From positions 1 through 51,159 of the forward strand of contig SVLC01000006.1 in the NCBI GenBank assembly GCA_015068155.1: a DNA stretch of 51,159 nt. The letters run 5' to 3'. The position numbers and the translations under genes are program-made. Below, one piece after another: positions 8,630 through 16,284 of the stretch (the stretch's first letter is position 1; each line of letters starts with the position of its first letter). The DNA comes from Oscillospiraceae bacterium. Its GTDB lineage: Bacteria; Bacillota; Clostridia; Oscillospirales; Oscillospiraceae. A model generated the notes under the pieces. That model did not search any database. It had not been told where the DNA came from and worked only from the letters and a program-made list of their open reading frames with translations.

Positions 8630-10084
8630 TTACGCGATAGGATCTTCCAAACGGACGGTGACCTCACCGGTAGCGATATCCAGCGCAATGATGTAATTGC
8701 CAGCTTCCAGATAGAAGTTATCGCCGCCATTGGCTTCGTCGGAGTACCAGGTCAGAATGCCCAGCTCACAGCCATAAACAACCTTAACAGCCATAACACC
8801 GGGCTTACCCTGTGCAACCATCCAGTTGTAGTCGTTCATGTCGGTAACATCGTAAGCAGTGAATTCCACAGTAGCAAGACCGTTTTCCACGATCATAGCA
8901 GGCGTCACACCCAGCTTAACGCAGAAGTTGACAGCATTGCCGTCGGCATCCTTAAAGGTACCAACAACATAATACTCCAGCTTTTCGAAGATAACTTCAT
9001 TGGTCTCAACGATGTACTTGAAGGCGTAGGTGGTTTCCTCTTCCAGGATAATGTTCTCGCCGCCGATGCCGTAGTAAGCGCCGTCAACCATGTTATAAAC
9101 CTTCACAGCAGCCTTGGCGCCTTCGGGCAGCCAATCAGCCCACATCTCAGCGGTAACAGTCAGGAAACCGGTCCAGTAGCTGCCGTCTTCAGACTTGTTC
9201 ATCTGAACGCCGGTGCCATCGGTAGCCCACTCATTGTTGGTGCCGATGATCTGCATGTTGTGAGTCTCTTCCTGAGCTTCCAGCTTCTCAACCAGCTTCC
9301 AATCGATGGTGTTGTAGCCCATGTTGGAAGGATAGGTGGTCAGGGTGAACTCGTACTTGCCGTCCTGGCCGTCTGCCAGAATGATGTTCCAAACATAGCT
9401 TTCCTTGTCGTACTCGTCGCCACCGATGAATACAACATTGCCGTCGGCATCCTTAACCTCTGCGTACTTCTTGTCAGCAGCAGTGTACTCTGTGTTGTTA
9501 TTGGGGTTGATGCCGTCAGCATATTCGCAACCGGGGATATAGCCGATGCCCTGCTGGCCATTCCAGTCGCCGCCGAAGCAGATCTGGAAACGGTCGCCAG
9601 CATACATGGTGATGGTGATCTTGTAAACATTGGCATTGGTAACGCTGGTGTCCTTGGTCATCATCAGGTTAGCCTGGCTGTTGGCATGATCCCAGCCGGA
9701 GACCTTCATGTCACCGGAGCCGGAGCCGATCAGATAGTACTCGTTGGTGTCTTCCACGTAAGCATCGCTCTTGAACGCGGCGAAGATATCGGTATCTTCG
9801 TTGATCACGGTCTCGAAATCAAATGCCTGGGTCAGGGAAGCTTCCTTGAACCAACCGGTAAAGGTCTTACCCTCCACAGTGGGGGTCCAGGAGGTCAGCT
9901 TAGTACCCTTCTCGACCTGCTCGGTCTTCAGCTCCTCGGAGCCGTTGTACCAGGTAACGGTAACTTTGTTGCCCTTGTCGGCAGAGGTGGTGGTGGGATT
10001 GGTGTTGTCGCCGCACGCAGCCATAACGCCCAAAGCCATCGCAAACACCAGAACCAGCGCAACGATCTTTGCAAACTTCTTCAT
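8630..10084 (-). CDS. Surface lipoprotein with InlB-type repeat and SusE/F-like modules
   Basis: A 484-residue lipoprotein (MAAC, Cys24) with no enzyme motif. After a Thr-rich spacer, residues about 40-107 match the Listeria-Bacteroides (InlB B) repeat pattern: VTVTWYNGSEEL, then FTGWFKEASLTQAFDF, then DIFAAF. Two beta-rich modules follow. The first opens YYLIGSGSGDMKVSGW and the second NMQIIGTNNEW. Their aromatic-rich opening resembles SusE/SusF starch-binding domains. It is the first gene of the maltodextrin operon, directly behind the consensus promoter. The inferred role is glucan capture at the cell surface. The domain assignment is by pattern only. Confidence 0.72.
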   Translation of the reverse strand: MKKFAKIVALVLVFAMALGVMAACGDNTNPTTTSADKGNKVTVTWYNGSEELKTEQVEKGTKLTSWTPTVEGKTFTGWFKEASLTQAFDFETVINEDTDIFAAFKSDAYVEDTNEYYLIGSGSGDMKVSGWDHANSQANLMMTKDTSVTNANVYKITITMYAGDRFQICFGGDWNGQQGIGYIPGCEYADGINPNNNTEYTAADKKYAEVKDADGNVVFIGGDEYDKESYVWNIILADGQDGKYEFTLTTYPSNMGYNTIDWKLVEKLEAQEETHNMQIIGTNNEWATDGTGVQMNKSEDGSYWTGFLTVTAEMWADWLPEGAKAAVKVYNMVDGAYYGIGGENIILEEETTYAFKYIVETNEVIFEKLEYYVVGTFKDADGNAVNFCVKLGVTPAMIVENGLATVEFTAYDVTDMNDYNWMVAQGKPGVMAVKVVYGCELGILTWYSDEANGGDNFYLEAGNYIIALDIATGEVTVRLEDPIA

Positions 10085-10133
10085 TGTTTTTCTCCTTTTC
10101 AGTTATTCTTGTTTCCATACCCGTAGGGAATGG

Positions 10134-10159
10134 AAACGGAGACAGATCTGTCTCCGTTT
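10134..10159 (-). promoter_or_regulatory. 26-bp perfect palindrome at the start of the maltodextrin transcript
   Basis: Thirteen bases on each side of a central AGATCT are exactly self-complementary with no spacer. With the -10 at 10170-10175 it falls at about +4 to +29. It is either an operator for a dimeric regulator or a 5' hairpin that stabilises the mRNA. It is unlikely to be a terminator for this transcript. Confidence 0.65.
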
Positions 10160-10169
10160 TTCATGTTGT

Positions 10170-10198
10170 ATTATACTCTTCCTGGAAACAAATGTCAA
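10170..10198 (-). promoter_or_regulatory. Consensus sigma-A promoter of the maltodextrin operon
   Basis: TTGACA (10193-10198) and TATAAT (10170-10175) on the minus strand, spacing 17 bp. Both hexamers are perfect, so repression is probably needed for control. Confidence 0.9.
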
Positions 10199-10285
10199 TA
10201 CTTCCAAAAAATATTATTCATCAATTCTACATATTTCTTTCATCTTTTATCCATTTCTACAACCACTACAGTATTGGAAATAACA

Positions 10286-10311
10286 AAAAGGACGTCCGAA
10301 GACGTCCTTTT
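10286..10311 (-). terminator. Terminator of the pullulanase gene
   Basis: AAAAGGACGTC and its complement enclose a tetraloop, followed on the minus strand by a T-rich run. It separates the pullulanase from the operon promoter. Confidence 0.88.
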
Positions 10312-10316
10312 CGTGA

Positions 10317-12980
10317 TCAATTTACATAGACCAAAATACCGCGGGCAGGTATCTGCACTTCTCCACTGTCCACCCGAATAGTCTGACTGCCGGCCTGGGT
10401 ATCGGTGGCGATCAGCTTCCATTCACCGTCCAGCGTAAAGGTATCGGTTTGCTCCGTGGGATTGATGACCACCTTGGCAAAGCCGCCCATGTGGTTATCA
10501 AAGGTTACCACCATTCCGCCGCCGGGCAGGTCTTTGAAAGACACCGCCACACCGGACTGGGCAGTAAACAGGGATACGGATTTACGCATAGCAATCAAAC
10601 CCTGGTAGTAGCACATCATTTCATATTCAATGCTGCCGGGAACCAGCACTTCCCAATCGATATTGTTGATCTCATCGCTGGACTTGTAAGAATTCTCATC
10701 AAAGCCGCCGTCTGCCTTGGGTTTGGAGCGAAGCATCTCTTCACCGGCCTGCCAGAAAGGCGTACCATGGGAGATCATTACAATCGCCGCGCCCAAACGG
10801 TTCATAGCCAAACGTTCTTCCACCGTATTATCGGGATTGGATAGGGCAAGTTTATCCCACAGCGTATTGTTATCATGGGCACTCATGTAATTGATAACGC
10901 CATTCTTGCTGACACGCCAGCCCACACCGGCATTCAAGCCGCCACCGGCAATGCCAAACTTCACCTGCAGCGCAGCGCCCTTGAAATTACCGTTGATATA
11001 ACCCTTGGAGGTCGTTTGGAACACGCTGCCCTTCAGACCATCGCGAATAGCATCGTTAAACACCGCCACAGCGCCGGCAGCGCCTTCGGAAGGCTTGATA
11101 TTATCAATGTTGGTCTGGTTTGCCTGAGCGGAACCGTCAATGGTGGAGCCCATAGTCCAGCCTTCGCCGTAGATCAGCGCGTCGGGATTAATGGCATGGA
11201 CAGCCTGCTCGATCTGACGCATGGTCTCCAGATCATGCAGACCCATCAGGTCAAAACGGAAACCGTCCAGCTTGTACTCTTCGGCCCAGTAGCTAACGCT
11301 GTCCACCATGAACTTGCGGTACATATAGCGCTCGGAAGCAGTATCGTTGCCGCATCCGCTGGCGCTGGAATTGGCGCCGCTGGCAGTATAGCGGTAGTAG
11401 TAATACGGCACGATGCGGTTCAGCGAACTATTGGCATCGTAGGTGTGATTGTATACCACATCCATCACCACACCGATACCCGCCTCATGCAACGCCTGGA
11501 CCATCTGCTTGTATTCATTGACACGCACAGCGCCATCGTAGGGATTGGTGGCGTAGCTGCCTTCGGGAACATTATAGTTTTTGGGATCGTAACCCCAGTT
11601 AAACTGGCTGTCCGGATTGGCTTCATCTACGGTAGCATAGTCATACACCGGCAGAAGATGAACATGGGTAATACCCAAATTCACCAGATAATCCACACCA
11701 ATGCTGACACCGGCGCTATTGGTCAGACCCCGTTCTGTAAATGCCAAATACTTACCCTTATACTGAGACGATACGATTTTATTGGAGAAATCCCGGACAT
11801 GGACCTCCCAAATCACAGCCTGGGTGTAGGTGTCGGTGCCGGCAGTGTAAGGCGCATCCCAATTGACCGGGTCCGTGGAATCCAAATCGATAACCATGCT
11901 GCGGTCACCGTTGAGACCGGCAGACTTTGCATAGGGGTCGGTAGCCTCCTGGGTACCAGCAGCCGTGGTAACGCTGTAGGTATAGTAAGTGCCATGGCCG
12001 CAGGGCTCGGTATGCTCCCACACGCCCTTTTCGCCTCTGACCATCTCCACGGTTTTGTAAGCAGAACCACCGTTTCCAGCCTCAAACAGGTTCAATACCA
12101 CTTTGGAAGCCGTAGGTGCCCACACCTTAAAGGTTGTATTATCCCCGCGGATCACAGGTCCAAGGTCATCGCCATCATAGGTATAATTGTCAATGAATTC
12201 CTGGCTGTCAAATACACGGGTGGGCATGACGGCCTTTCTGCCATAGCCTTCGATCTCGATCTCATAGATCTTGGTAATATCCAATTTTTCTTCCACCTTG
12301 ATATTGGCGGTGGTAGATGCAACATTCATATTGGTCACACTGGAAATAGGAACCTCACGATCGCCATCGTAAAGTTTGATCTGGTCCAAAGTTGTCAGTG
12401 TCACCTTGGGGGTCAGGCTGTACTGGATGGTGTTAAAATCAATCATGCCAGCCAGGGTAAACTTTTTGATCTCGACCAATGTTTTGCCTCCGTCGTCACT
12501 GGAATACTGGGCCGCCTGGCCTTCCTTCAGGTAAATGAAAGTCTCCTCTCCTTCCAGCACCGCAAAACGGTCCTCCTGCCAATCCTTAGTCGCATTGCCC
12601 CAGGCATTTCCGCCGGGTTCGGAACAATCCTTACGGACGATAAAACCCACCTGCTCGATACCCTCAGGTACATTGATCACGGCTTTGCCGCCGTAGCTGC
12701 ATTCATGCATAAGATAGCCACTGCCTTCCTTGCCGTCCCACCATACCCAAACATCACAGTTGGACAGATCTCCCAGATAATTCCAATAGAAGGTGATCTG
12801 ATTGTATCCCTCTTCCTTGGGCAGTGTGTACTCGTCATCGGGGTTTCCCTGACTGCCGGAAGGCGCCGTAGAGGGGTCCGTCGTGTGGGTAGTAGTCGGC
12901 TGCACCTGACCGCAACCGGACAGAAGCAGCATAATTACTGCCAGAACCCATGCGAAAGAACGCTGAAATAATGTTTTCAT
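10317..12980 (-). CDS. Type I pullulanase, surface lipoprotein
   Basis: An 887-residue alpha-1,6-debranching enzyme exported and lipidated (LSGC, Cys23), then a Thr/Ser/Pro spacer. Domains in order: a CBM41-like starch-binding module at about 60-160 (ITFYWNYLGDLSNCDVWVWW); an Ig-like spacer region; CBM48 at about 275-370 (FKVWAPTASKVVLNLFE); and a GH13 barrel from about 385. The type I signature is FNWGYDP (460-466). Region I reads VVMDVVYNH, the nucleophile is Asp577 (GFRFDLMG), the acid/base Glu606 (YGEGW) and the third carboxylate Asp703 (SAHDN). AAGGAG precedes the ATG. It debranches pullulan, amylopectin or glycogen fragments for the transporter encoded downstream. Confidence 0.95.
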   Translation of the reverse strand: MKTLFQRSFAWVLAVIMLLLSGCGQVQPTTTHTTDPSTAPSGSQGNPDDEYTLPKEEGYNQITFYWNYLGDLSNCDVWVWWDGKEGSGYLMHECSYGGKAVINVPEGIEQVGFIVRKDCSEPGGNAWGNATKDWQEDRFAVLEGEETFIYLKEGQAAQYSSDDGGKTLVEIKKFTLAGMIDFNTIQYSLTPKVTLTTLDQIKLYDGDREVPISSVTNMNVASTTANIKVEEKLDITKIYEIEIEGYGRKAVMPTRVFDSQEFIDNYTYDGDDLGPVIRGDNTTFKVWAPTASKVVLNLFEAGNGGSAYKTVEMVRGEKGVWEHTEPCGHGTYYTYSVTTAAGTQEATDPYAKSAGLNGDRSMVIDLDSTDPVNWDAPYTAGTDTYTQAVIWEVHVRDFSNKIVSSQYKGKYLAFTERGLTNSAGVSIGVDYLVNLGITHVHLLPVYDYATVDEANPDSQFNWGYDPKNYNVPEGSYATNPYDGAVRVNEYKQMVQALHEAGIGVVMDVVYNHTYDANSSLNRIVPYYYYRYTASGANSSASGCGNDTASERYMYRKFMVDSVSYWAEEYKLDGFRFDLMGLHDLETMRQIEQAVHAINPDALIYGEGWTMGSTIDGSAQANQTNIDNIKPSEGAAGAVAVFNDAIRDGLKGSVFQTTSKGYINGNFKGAALQVKFGIAGGGLNAGVGWRVSKNGVINYMSAHDNNTLWDKLALSNPDNTVEERLAMNRLGAAIVMISHGTPFWQAGEEMLRSKPKADGGFDENSYKSSDEINNIDWEVLVPGSIEYEMMCYYQGLIAMRKSVSLFTAQSGVAVSFKDLPGGGMVVTFDNHMGGFAKVVINPTEQTDTFTLDGEWKLIATDTQAGSQTIRVDSGEVQIPARGILVYVN

Positions 12981-13052
12981 AACTCTCTCCTTTATGTTTA
13001 TTTAATAAAAATAGTAGAAAACCGATATTTACCGCTATTCTCTGCTACCTGT

Positions 13053-13616
13053 TCAGGTTTCCGCTGCCAACTGCCGCAGTTTCTGCCGAATGGAAAGCAG
13101 ATCATCAAAGGTTTCCGGCCGTTTGGAAACATCCCGCAGCAACGCAGCGGGATGGTAGATCGCTGTCATCCACACGCCATTCTTTTCCGTCCAGGTGCCG
13201 TGCTCTTTGGTAATGCGGTAATCCTCCCTGATAACCCGTTTAGCCGCGATTCTGCCCAGACAAACGATGATCTTTGGCCGGATCAGCGCCACTTGATTAC
13301 GCAGATAACCAATACACGCATCCTGTTCGGTCTCCAATGGATCGCGGTTGTGCGGCGGGCGGCATTTTACGATATTGGCAATATAGCAATTGGTACGGTC
13401 GATATCAATGATGGACAGCATATCATCCAGGAATTTCCCTGCTGCGCCCACAAAAGGGATCCCCTGCAGATCTTCCTGCTCCCCCGGTCCTTCGCCAATG
13501 AACAGGATATCCGCAGTTTCGTTTCCCACACCGAACACCACATTGTGTCTGGTGTCACACAGCGCGCATCTTGTGCAGTCTGCGCAGGTTTTTTTCAGTT
13601 CTTCCCAATGCAGCAT
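13053..13616 (-). CDS. Uracil-DNA glycosylase, family 4 (Fe-S)
   Basis: A 187-residue base-excision repair enzyme removing uracil from DNA. Four Cys suited to a [4Fe-4S] cluster are at 14, 17, 85 and 101 (C-X2-C and C-X15-C). Motif A is GEGPGEQEDLQGIPFVGAAG and motif B HPAALLR. The length matches the short bacterial UdgA-type enzymes. It starts 2 nt after the stop of the carboxypeptidase-like gene, so the two are co-translated. No functional link between them is known. Confidence 0.94.
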   Translation of the reverse strand: MLHWEELKKTCADCTRCALCDTRHNVVFGVGNETADILFIGEGPGEQEDLQGIPFVGAAGKFLDDMLSIIDIDRTNCYIANIVKCRPPHNRDPLETEQDACIGYLRNQVALIRPKIIVCLGRIAAKRVIREDYRITKEHGTWTEKNGVWMTAIYHPAALLRDVSKRPETFDDLLSIRQKLRQLAAET

Positions 13617-13618
13617 AC

Positions 13619-15046
13619 TTAACGACCTCTCTTCCGCTTTCTGGCTCGTTTCAGCTGCATTCGCCGGACATGCCGGTTTTTCACAGCTCTGACGATCAGC
13701 TTAATCAGCAAAACCAACACGACTATACCGGCCAAAGCAATGCCGCCCCACAGTAGCAGTTGGTCCCATTGTTCCTCCAATTGCTTCGGTGTACTGCTTA
13801 CCCGATCCGATATCTCCGTCAGCGGCTCCTGCAAATCCGCGGGATTCATAGCGATCAGGTCGCAATTTGCCAAAACCAGGCCGCCATAACTGATCTGCAG
13901 CACCCCCAGCTTATCCCTGGCCGCTATGGGAGCCTGCAGTCCCGCCGCATCTACAACATTGTGGTAGACCACTGCATCTTTATCATAGTCGGCCGGCAGC
14001 AGCACCCACACATCCTCTGCCGGTTGCAGCACCACATCATTGCGTCCGTTTTTGACCGCATACTGATACAGCGCCTGGTTTTGATCCACCACCTGCCGCA
14101 CGGTATAACTATTAAACACAAAATTCATCAGTTTTTTGGTTTCCACAAAATTTCCAAAACTGGTTACAACCAGGCCATCCTCAGAGATCTCCGCCTGCGC
14201 GCTCATAACCACCAGCAAATATCTGGAATTGCCAACCTGCGCCGTACAAATCATGCTTCTGTCCGCACTGGTGGCCGCCGCCGGCTTGCCGCCGGTAACG
14301 CGGTAATCAAAATATTGATTCATATATTCATCACTCATCATGTAGTTGGTGGTGATAAAATAGCGAGGAGCGGACAGATTGGTGGCTGCCATGGTAAAAT
14401 TGTTCAAAGCGAACATTTCTGCAAATGTTTCATTTTCCAATGCCGCTTCAGCTATGATGGCCAGATCCCGGGCCGTAGAATATTGATTCTCGTCCTTTAG
14501 TCCATGGACATTGGTGAAATTGGAATCTGTGCAACCCAATTCAGCGGCGCGCTCATTCATCAGGACCACAAAATCCTTTTGAGACCCGGCGATATGCGCG
14601 GCCATGACAGCCGCCGCATCGTTGGCAGAGGCCACCATGACGCACAGCAGCAGATCTCTTAACGGAACCTGCTCGCCCGCCTTCAATCCCGCAGACACCG
14701 CGCCCCAGGCAATGGTATCCAGGGTGCTTCGGTACACCGTTACCATATCATCCAGATTACCCCGCTCCAGTACGATCAAAGCCGTCAGCAGTTTGACCAT
14801 ACCGGTCGGGTTGATCCGCATATCGGGATTCCAGGTATAAAGCAATGTATCGGTATTCAGTTCATAGGCGATGACCGCCTGGGCTGTATCCAGCAATTTC
14901 TCTGAACCTGCCAAAGGCACAGCTGCATGCATACTGTGACTGCCGGAAGCTACAGAAGGATCCGTCTCTGTCGCCATACCGGTCACAGGCACGGAAAATA
15001 GCAGTAACAACGCAAAAACAAAGGAGAAAATCCGCTTTTTTTTCAT
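13619..15046 (-). CDS. D-Ala-D-Ala carboxypeptidase homologue, probably catalytically inactive
   Basis: A 475-residue peptidase S11 (DacA-type penicillin-binding protein) homologue with a signal peptide, an extracytoplasmic domain and a C-terminal membrane helix (about 435-457) ending in a very basic tail. The catalytic SxxK motif reads GMVK (Gly82 in place of the nucleophile Ser, Lys85 kept). The SxN motif is intact (Ser140, Asn142). The KTG motif reads VTG (Val250). Loss of the nucleophile should abolish acylation. The fold may still bind stem peptides or partners. An intact paralogue is at 46949-48043. It is driven by a consensus promoter that faces the ComEA-like gene. Confidence 0.9.
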   Translation of the reverse strand: MKKKRIFSFVFALLLLFSVPVTGMATETDPSVASGSHSMHAAVPLAGSEKLLDTAQAVIAYELNTDTLLYTWNPDMRINPTGMVKLLTALIVLERGNLDDMVTVYRSTLDTIAWGAVSAGLKAGEQVPLRDLLLCVMVASANDAAAVMAAHIAGSQKDFVVLMNERAAELGCTDSNFTNVHGLKDENQYSTARDLAIIAEAALENETFAEMFALNNFTMAATNLSAPRYFITTNYMMSDEYMNQYFDYRVTGGKPAAATSADRSMICTAQVGNSRYLLVVMSAQAEISEDGLVVTSFGNFVETKKLMNFVFNSYTVRQVVDQNQALYQYAVKNGRNDVVLQPAEDVWVLLPADYDKDAVVYHNVVDAAGLQAPIAARDKLGVLQISYGGLVLANCDLIAMNPADLQEPLTEISDRVSSTPKQLEEQWDQLLLWGGIALAGIVVLVLLIKLIVRAVKNRHVRRMQLKRARKRKRGR

Positions 15047-15075
15047 AAATTACCCTCTAAAATATAACACCGGAC

Positions 15076-15104
15076 TTGTCCGATGGAAGAAAATCGTGTA
15101 TAAT
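15076..15104 (+). promoter_or_regulatory. Promoter of the comEA-like / two-component unit
   Basis: TTGTCC (15076-15081) and TATAAT (15099-15104), spacing 17 bp. It faces the minus-strand promoter at 15121-15149, and the predicted start sites overlap. Confidence 0.75.
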
Positions 15105-15120
15105 GGTTGCAGATAAAAGC

Positions 15121-15149
15121 ATTATAACAGTTTTTTCCTGCTTAGTCAA
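15121..15149 (-). promoter_or_regulatory. Promoter of the carboxypeptidase-like gene
   Basis: TTGACT (15144-15149) and TATAAT (15121-15126) on the minus strand, spacing 17 bp. Confidence 0.8.
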
Positions 15150-15171
15150 TGAAAGAGGCGGTGACAAAACC

Positions 15172-15597
15172 ATGAAAAAATCGGCAATTTTTATATTACT
15201 CACCCTGACGCTGGTGTTTATCGCCTTTGTATCCGGTGTGTATGTGGGCAGAAATCATTTGCAGGGCGGCATTTCTTTAGACATTACCACCGCCCCTACC
15301 TCCACTTCTCCAACCAACGCCGGCAACCCAGGCGGCGCCACGCAATCCACTTCTCCTTCCGCGACAACCACGGAACCCCAAGTACCCACATCCAGCAAAC
15401 CCATATACCCCATCAATATCAATACTGCCACTGCCAAAGAACTGGACCTTTTGCCGGACATCGGCCCAAGCCGCGCCAAAGCCATTATTGACTATCGCAC
15501 TGAGTACGGGCCATTTACCAGTGTGGATGATCTGCTTTATGTAAGCGGTATCGGCGAAAAGATCCTGGCAAAGATCCGACCATACATCACCGTTTAG
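15172..15597 (+). CDS. ComEA-like helix-hairpin-helix DNA-binding membrane protein
   Basis: A 141-residue protein with one N-terminal signal-anchor helix (about 5-25), a Thr/Ser/Pro linker and a C-terminal ComEA-type tandem helix-hairpin-helix (INTATAKELDLLPDIGPSRA, then LLYVSGIGEKILAKI). The family binds incoming double-stranded DNA at the cell surface during transformation. The SLBB domain of full-length ComEA is absent. The start at 15172 puts Met directly before the signal anchor, although the Shine-Dalgarno match (GAGGCGG) is distant. No comEC or comEB lies nearby. The response regulator follows after 9 nt. Confidence 0.85.
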   Translation: MKKSAIFILLTLTLVFIAFVSGVYVGRNHLQGGISLDITTAPTSTSPTNAGNPGGATQSTSPSATTTEPQVPTSSKPIYPININTATAKELDLLPDIGPSRAKAIIDYRTEYGPFTSVDDLLYVSGIGEKILAKIRPYITV

Positions 15598-15606
15598 GAG
15601 GTTACC

Positions 15607-16284
15607 ATGAAAATTCTTGTTGTTGACGACGAAGTCCTGCTTGTAAAGGGCATCCGTTTTAATTTACAAAATGAAGGCTATGATGTGATCACCGGCTGCA
15701 ACGGCCTGGATGCCGTTCGGCTGGCCAGAGATCCGGAAGTTGCTCTTGTGGTGCTGGATGTTATGATGCCGGAAATGGATGGCCTGACCGCCTGCTCCAA
15801 GATCCGGGAATTCTCCAACGTGCCGATTATTCTGCTGACCGCCAAAGCCGATGATATGGACAAGCTGATCGGCTTTGATCACGGCGCAGACGATTACCTC
15901 ACCAAGCCGTTTAACATTTTGGAACTGAAAGCCCGTATCAAGGCCCTGTTGCGACGCAGCGCCATTTCCGGGCAGACCGTAGGCAATCTGCTGACCATCG
16001 GCCCCATCTCTCTGGATATGGATTCCCGAAACGCCTATGTGTCCGGCCGTTTGGCAGAACTGACCGCCAAGGAATTTGATGTCATCGAATTCTTAATGCG
16101 CAATCCCAACCGCGTTTATTCCCGCGAAACGCTGTTGGATACCATATGGTCTTATGAATATCGCAGCGATATTCGCACGGTGGATGTCCACATCCGCCGT
16201 CTGCGGGAAAAACTGGAAGAAAATCCTGCACAACCTAACTATATTATGACGAAGTGGGGCGTTGGTTATTACTTCAAAAAATAA
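15607..16284 (+). CDS. OmpR/PhoB-family response regulator
   Basis: A 225-residue two-component regulator. The receiver domain (1-120) has the acidic pocket Asp7-Asp8, phosphoacceptor Asp51 (VVLDVMMPEMDG), Thr in ILLTAKAD and Lys in LTKPF. The C-terminal winged helix (about 130-224) has RTVDVHIRRLREKLE. AGGAGG precedes the ATG. It overlaps the sensor kinase gene by 23 nt. The target genes are unknown. Confidence 0.96.
   Translation: MKILVVDDEVLLVKGIRFNLQNEGYDVITGCNGLDAVRLARDPEVALVVLDVMMPEMDGLTACSKIREFSNVPIILLTAKADDMDKLIGFDHGADDYLTKPFNILELKARIKALLRRSAISGQTVGNLLTIGPISLDMDSRNAYVSGRLAELTAKEFDVIEFLMRNPNRVYSRETLLDTIWSYEYRSDIRTVDVHIRRLREKLEENPAQPNYIMTKWGVGYYFKK

Noticed and set aside
4110..13000. 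Long plus-strand open frames opposite the starch genes (several over 400 codons).
   Set aside because: They lie antisense to genes with clear catalytic motifs, lack ribosome binding sites and show low-complexity His/Gly/Ile-rich composition typical of shadow frames.
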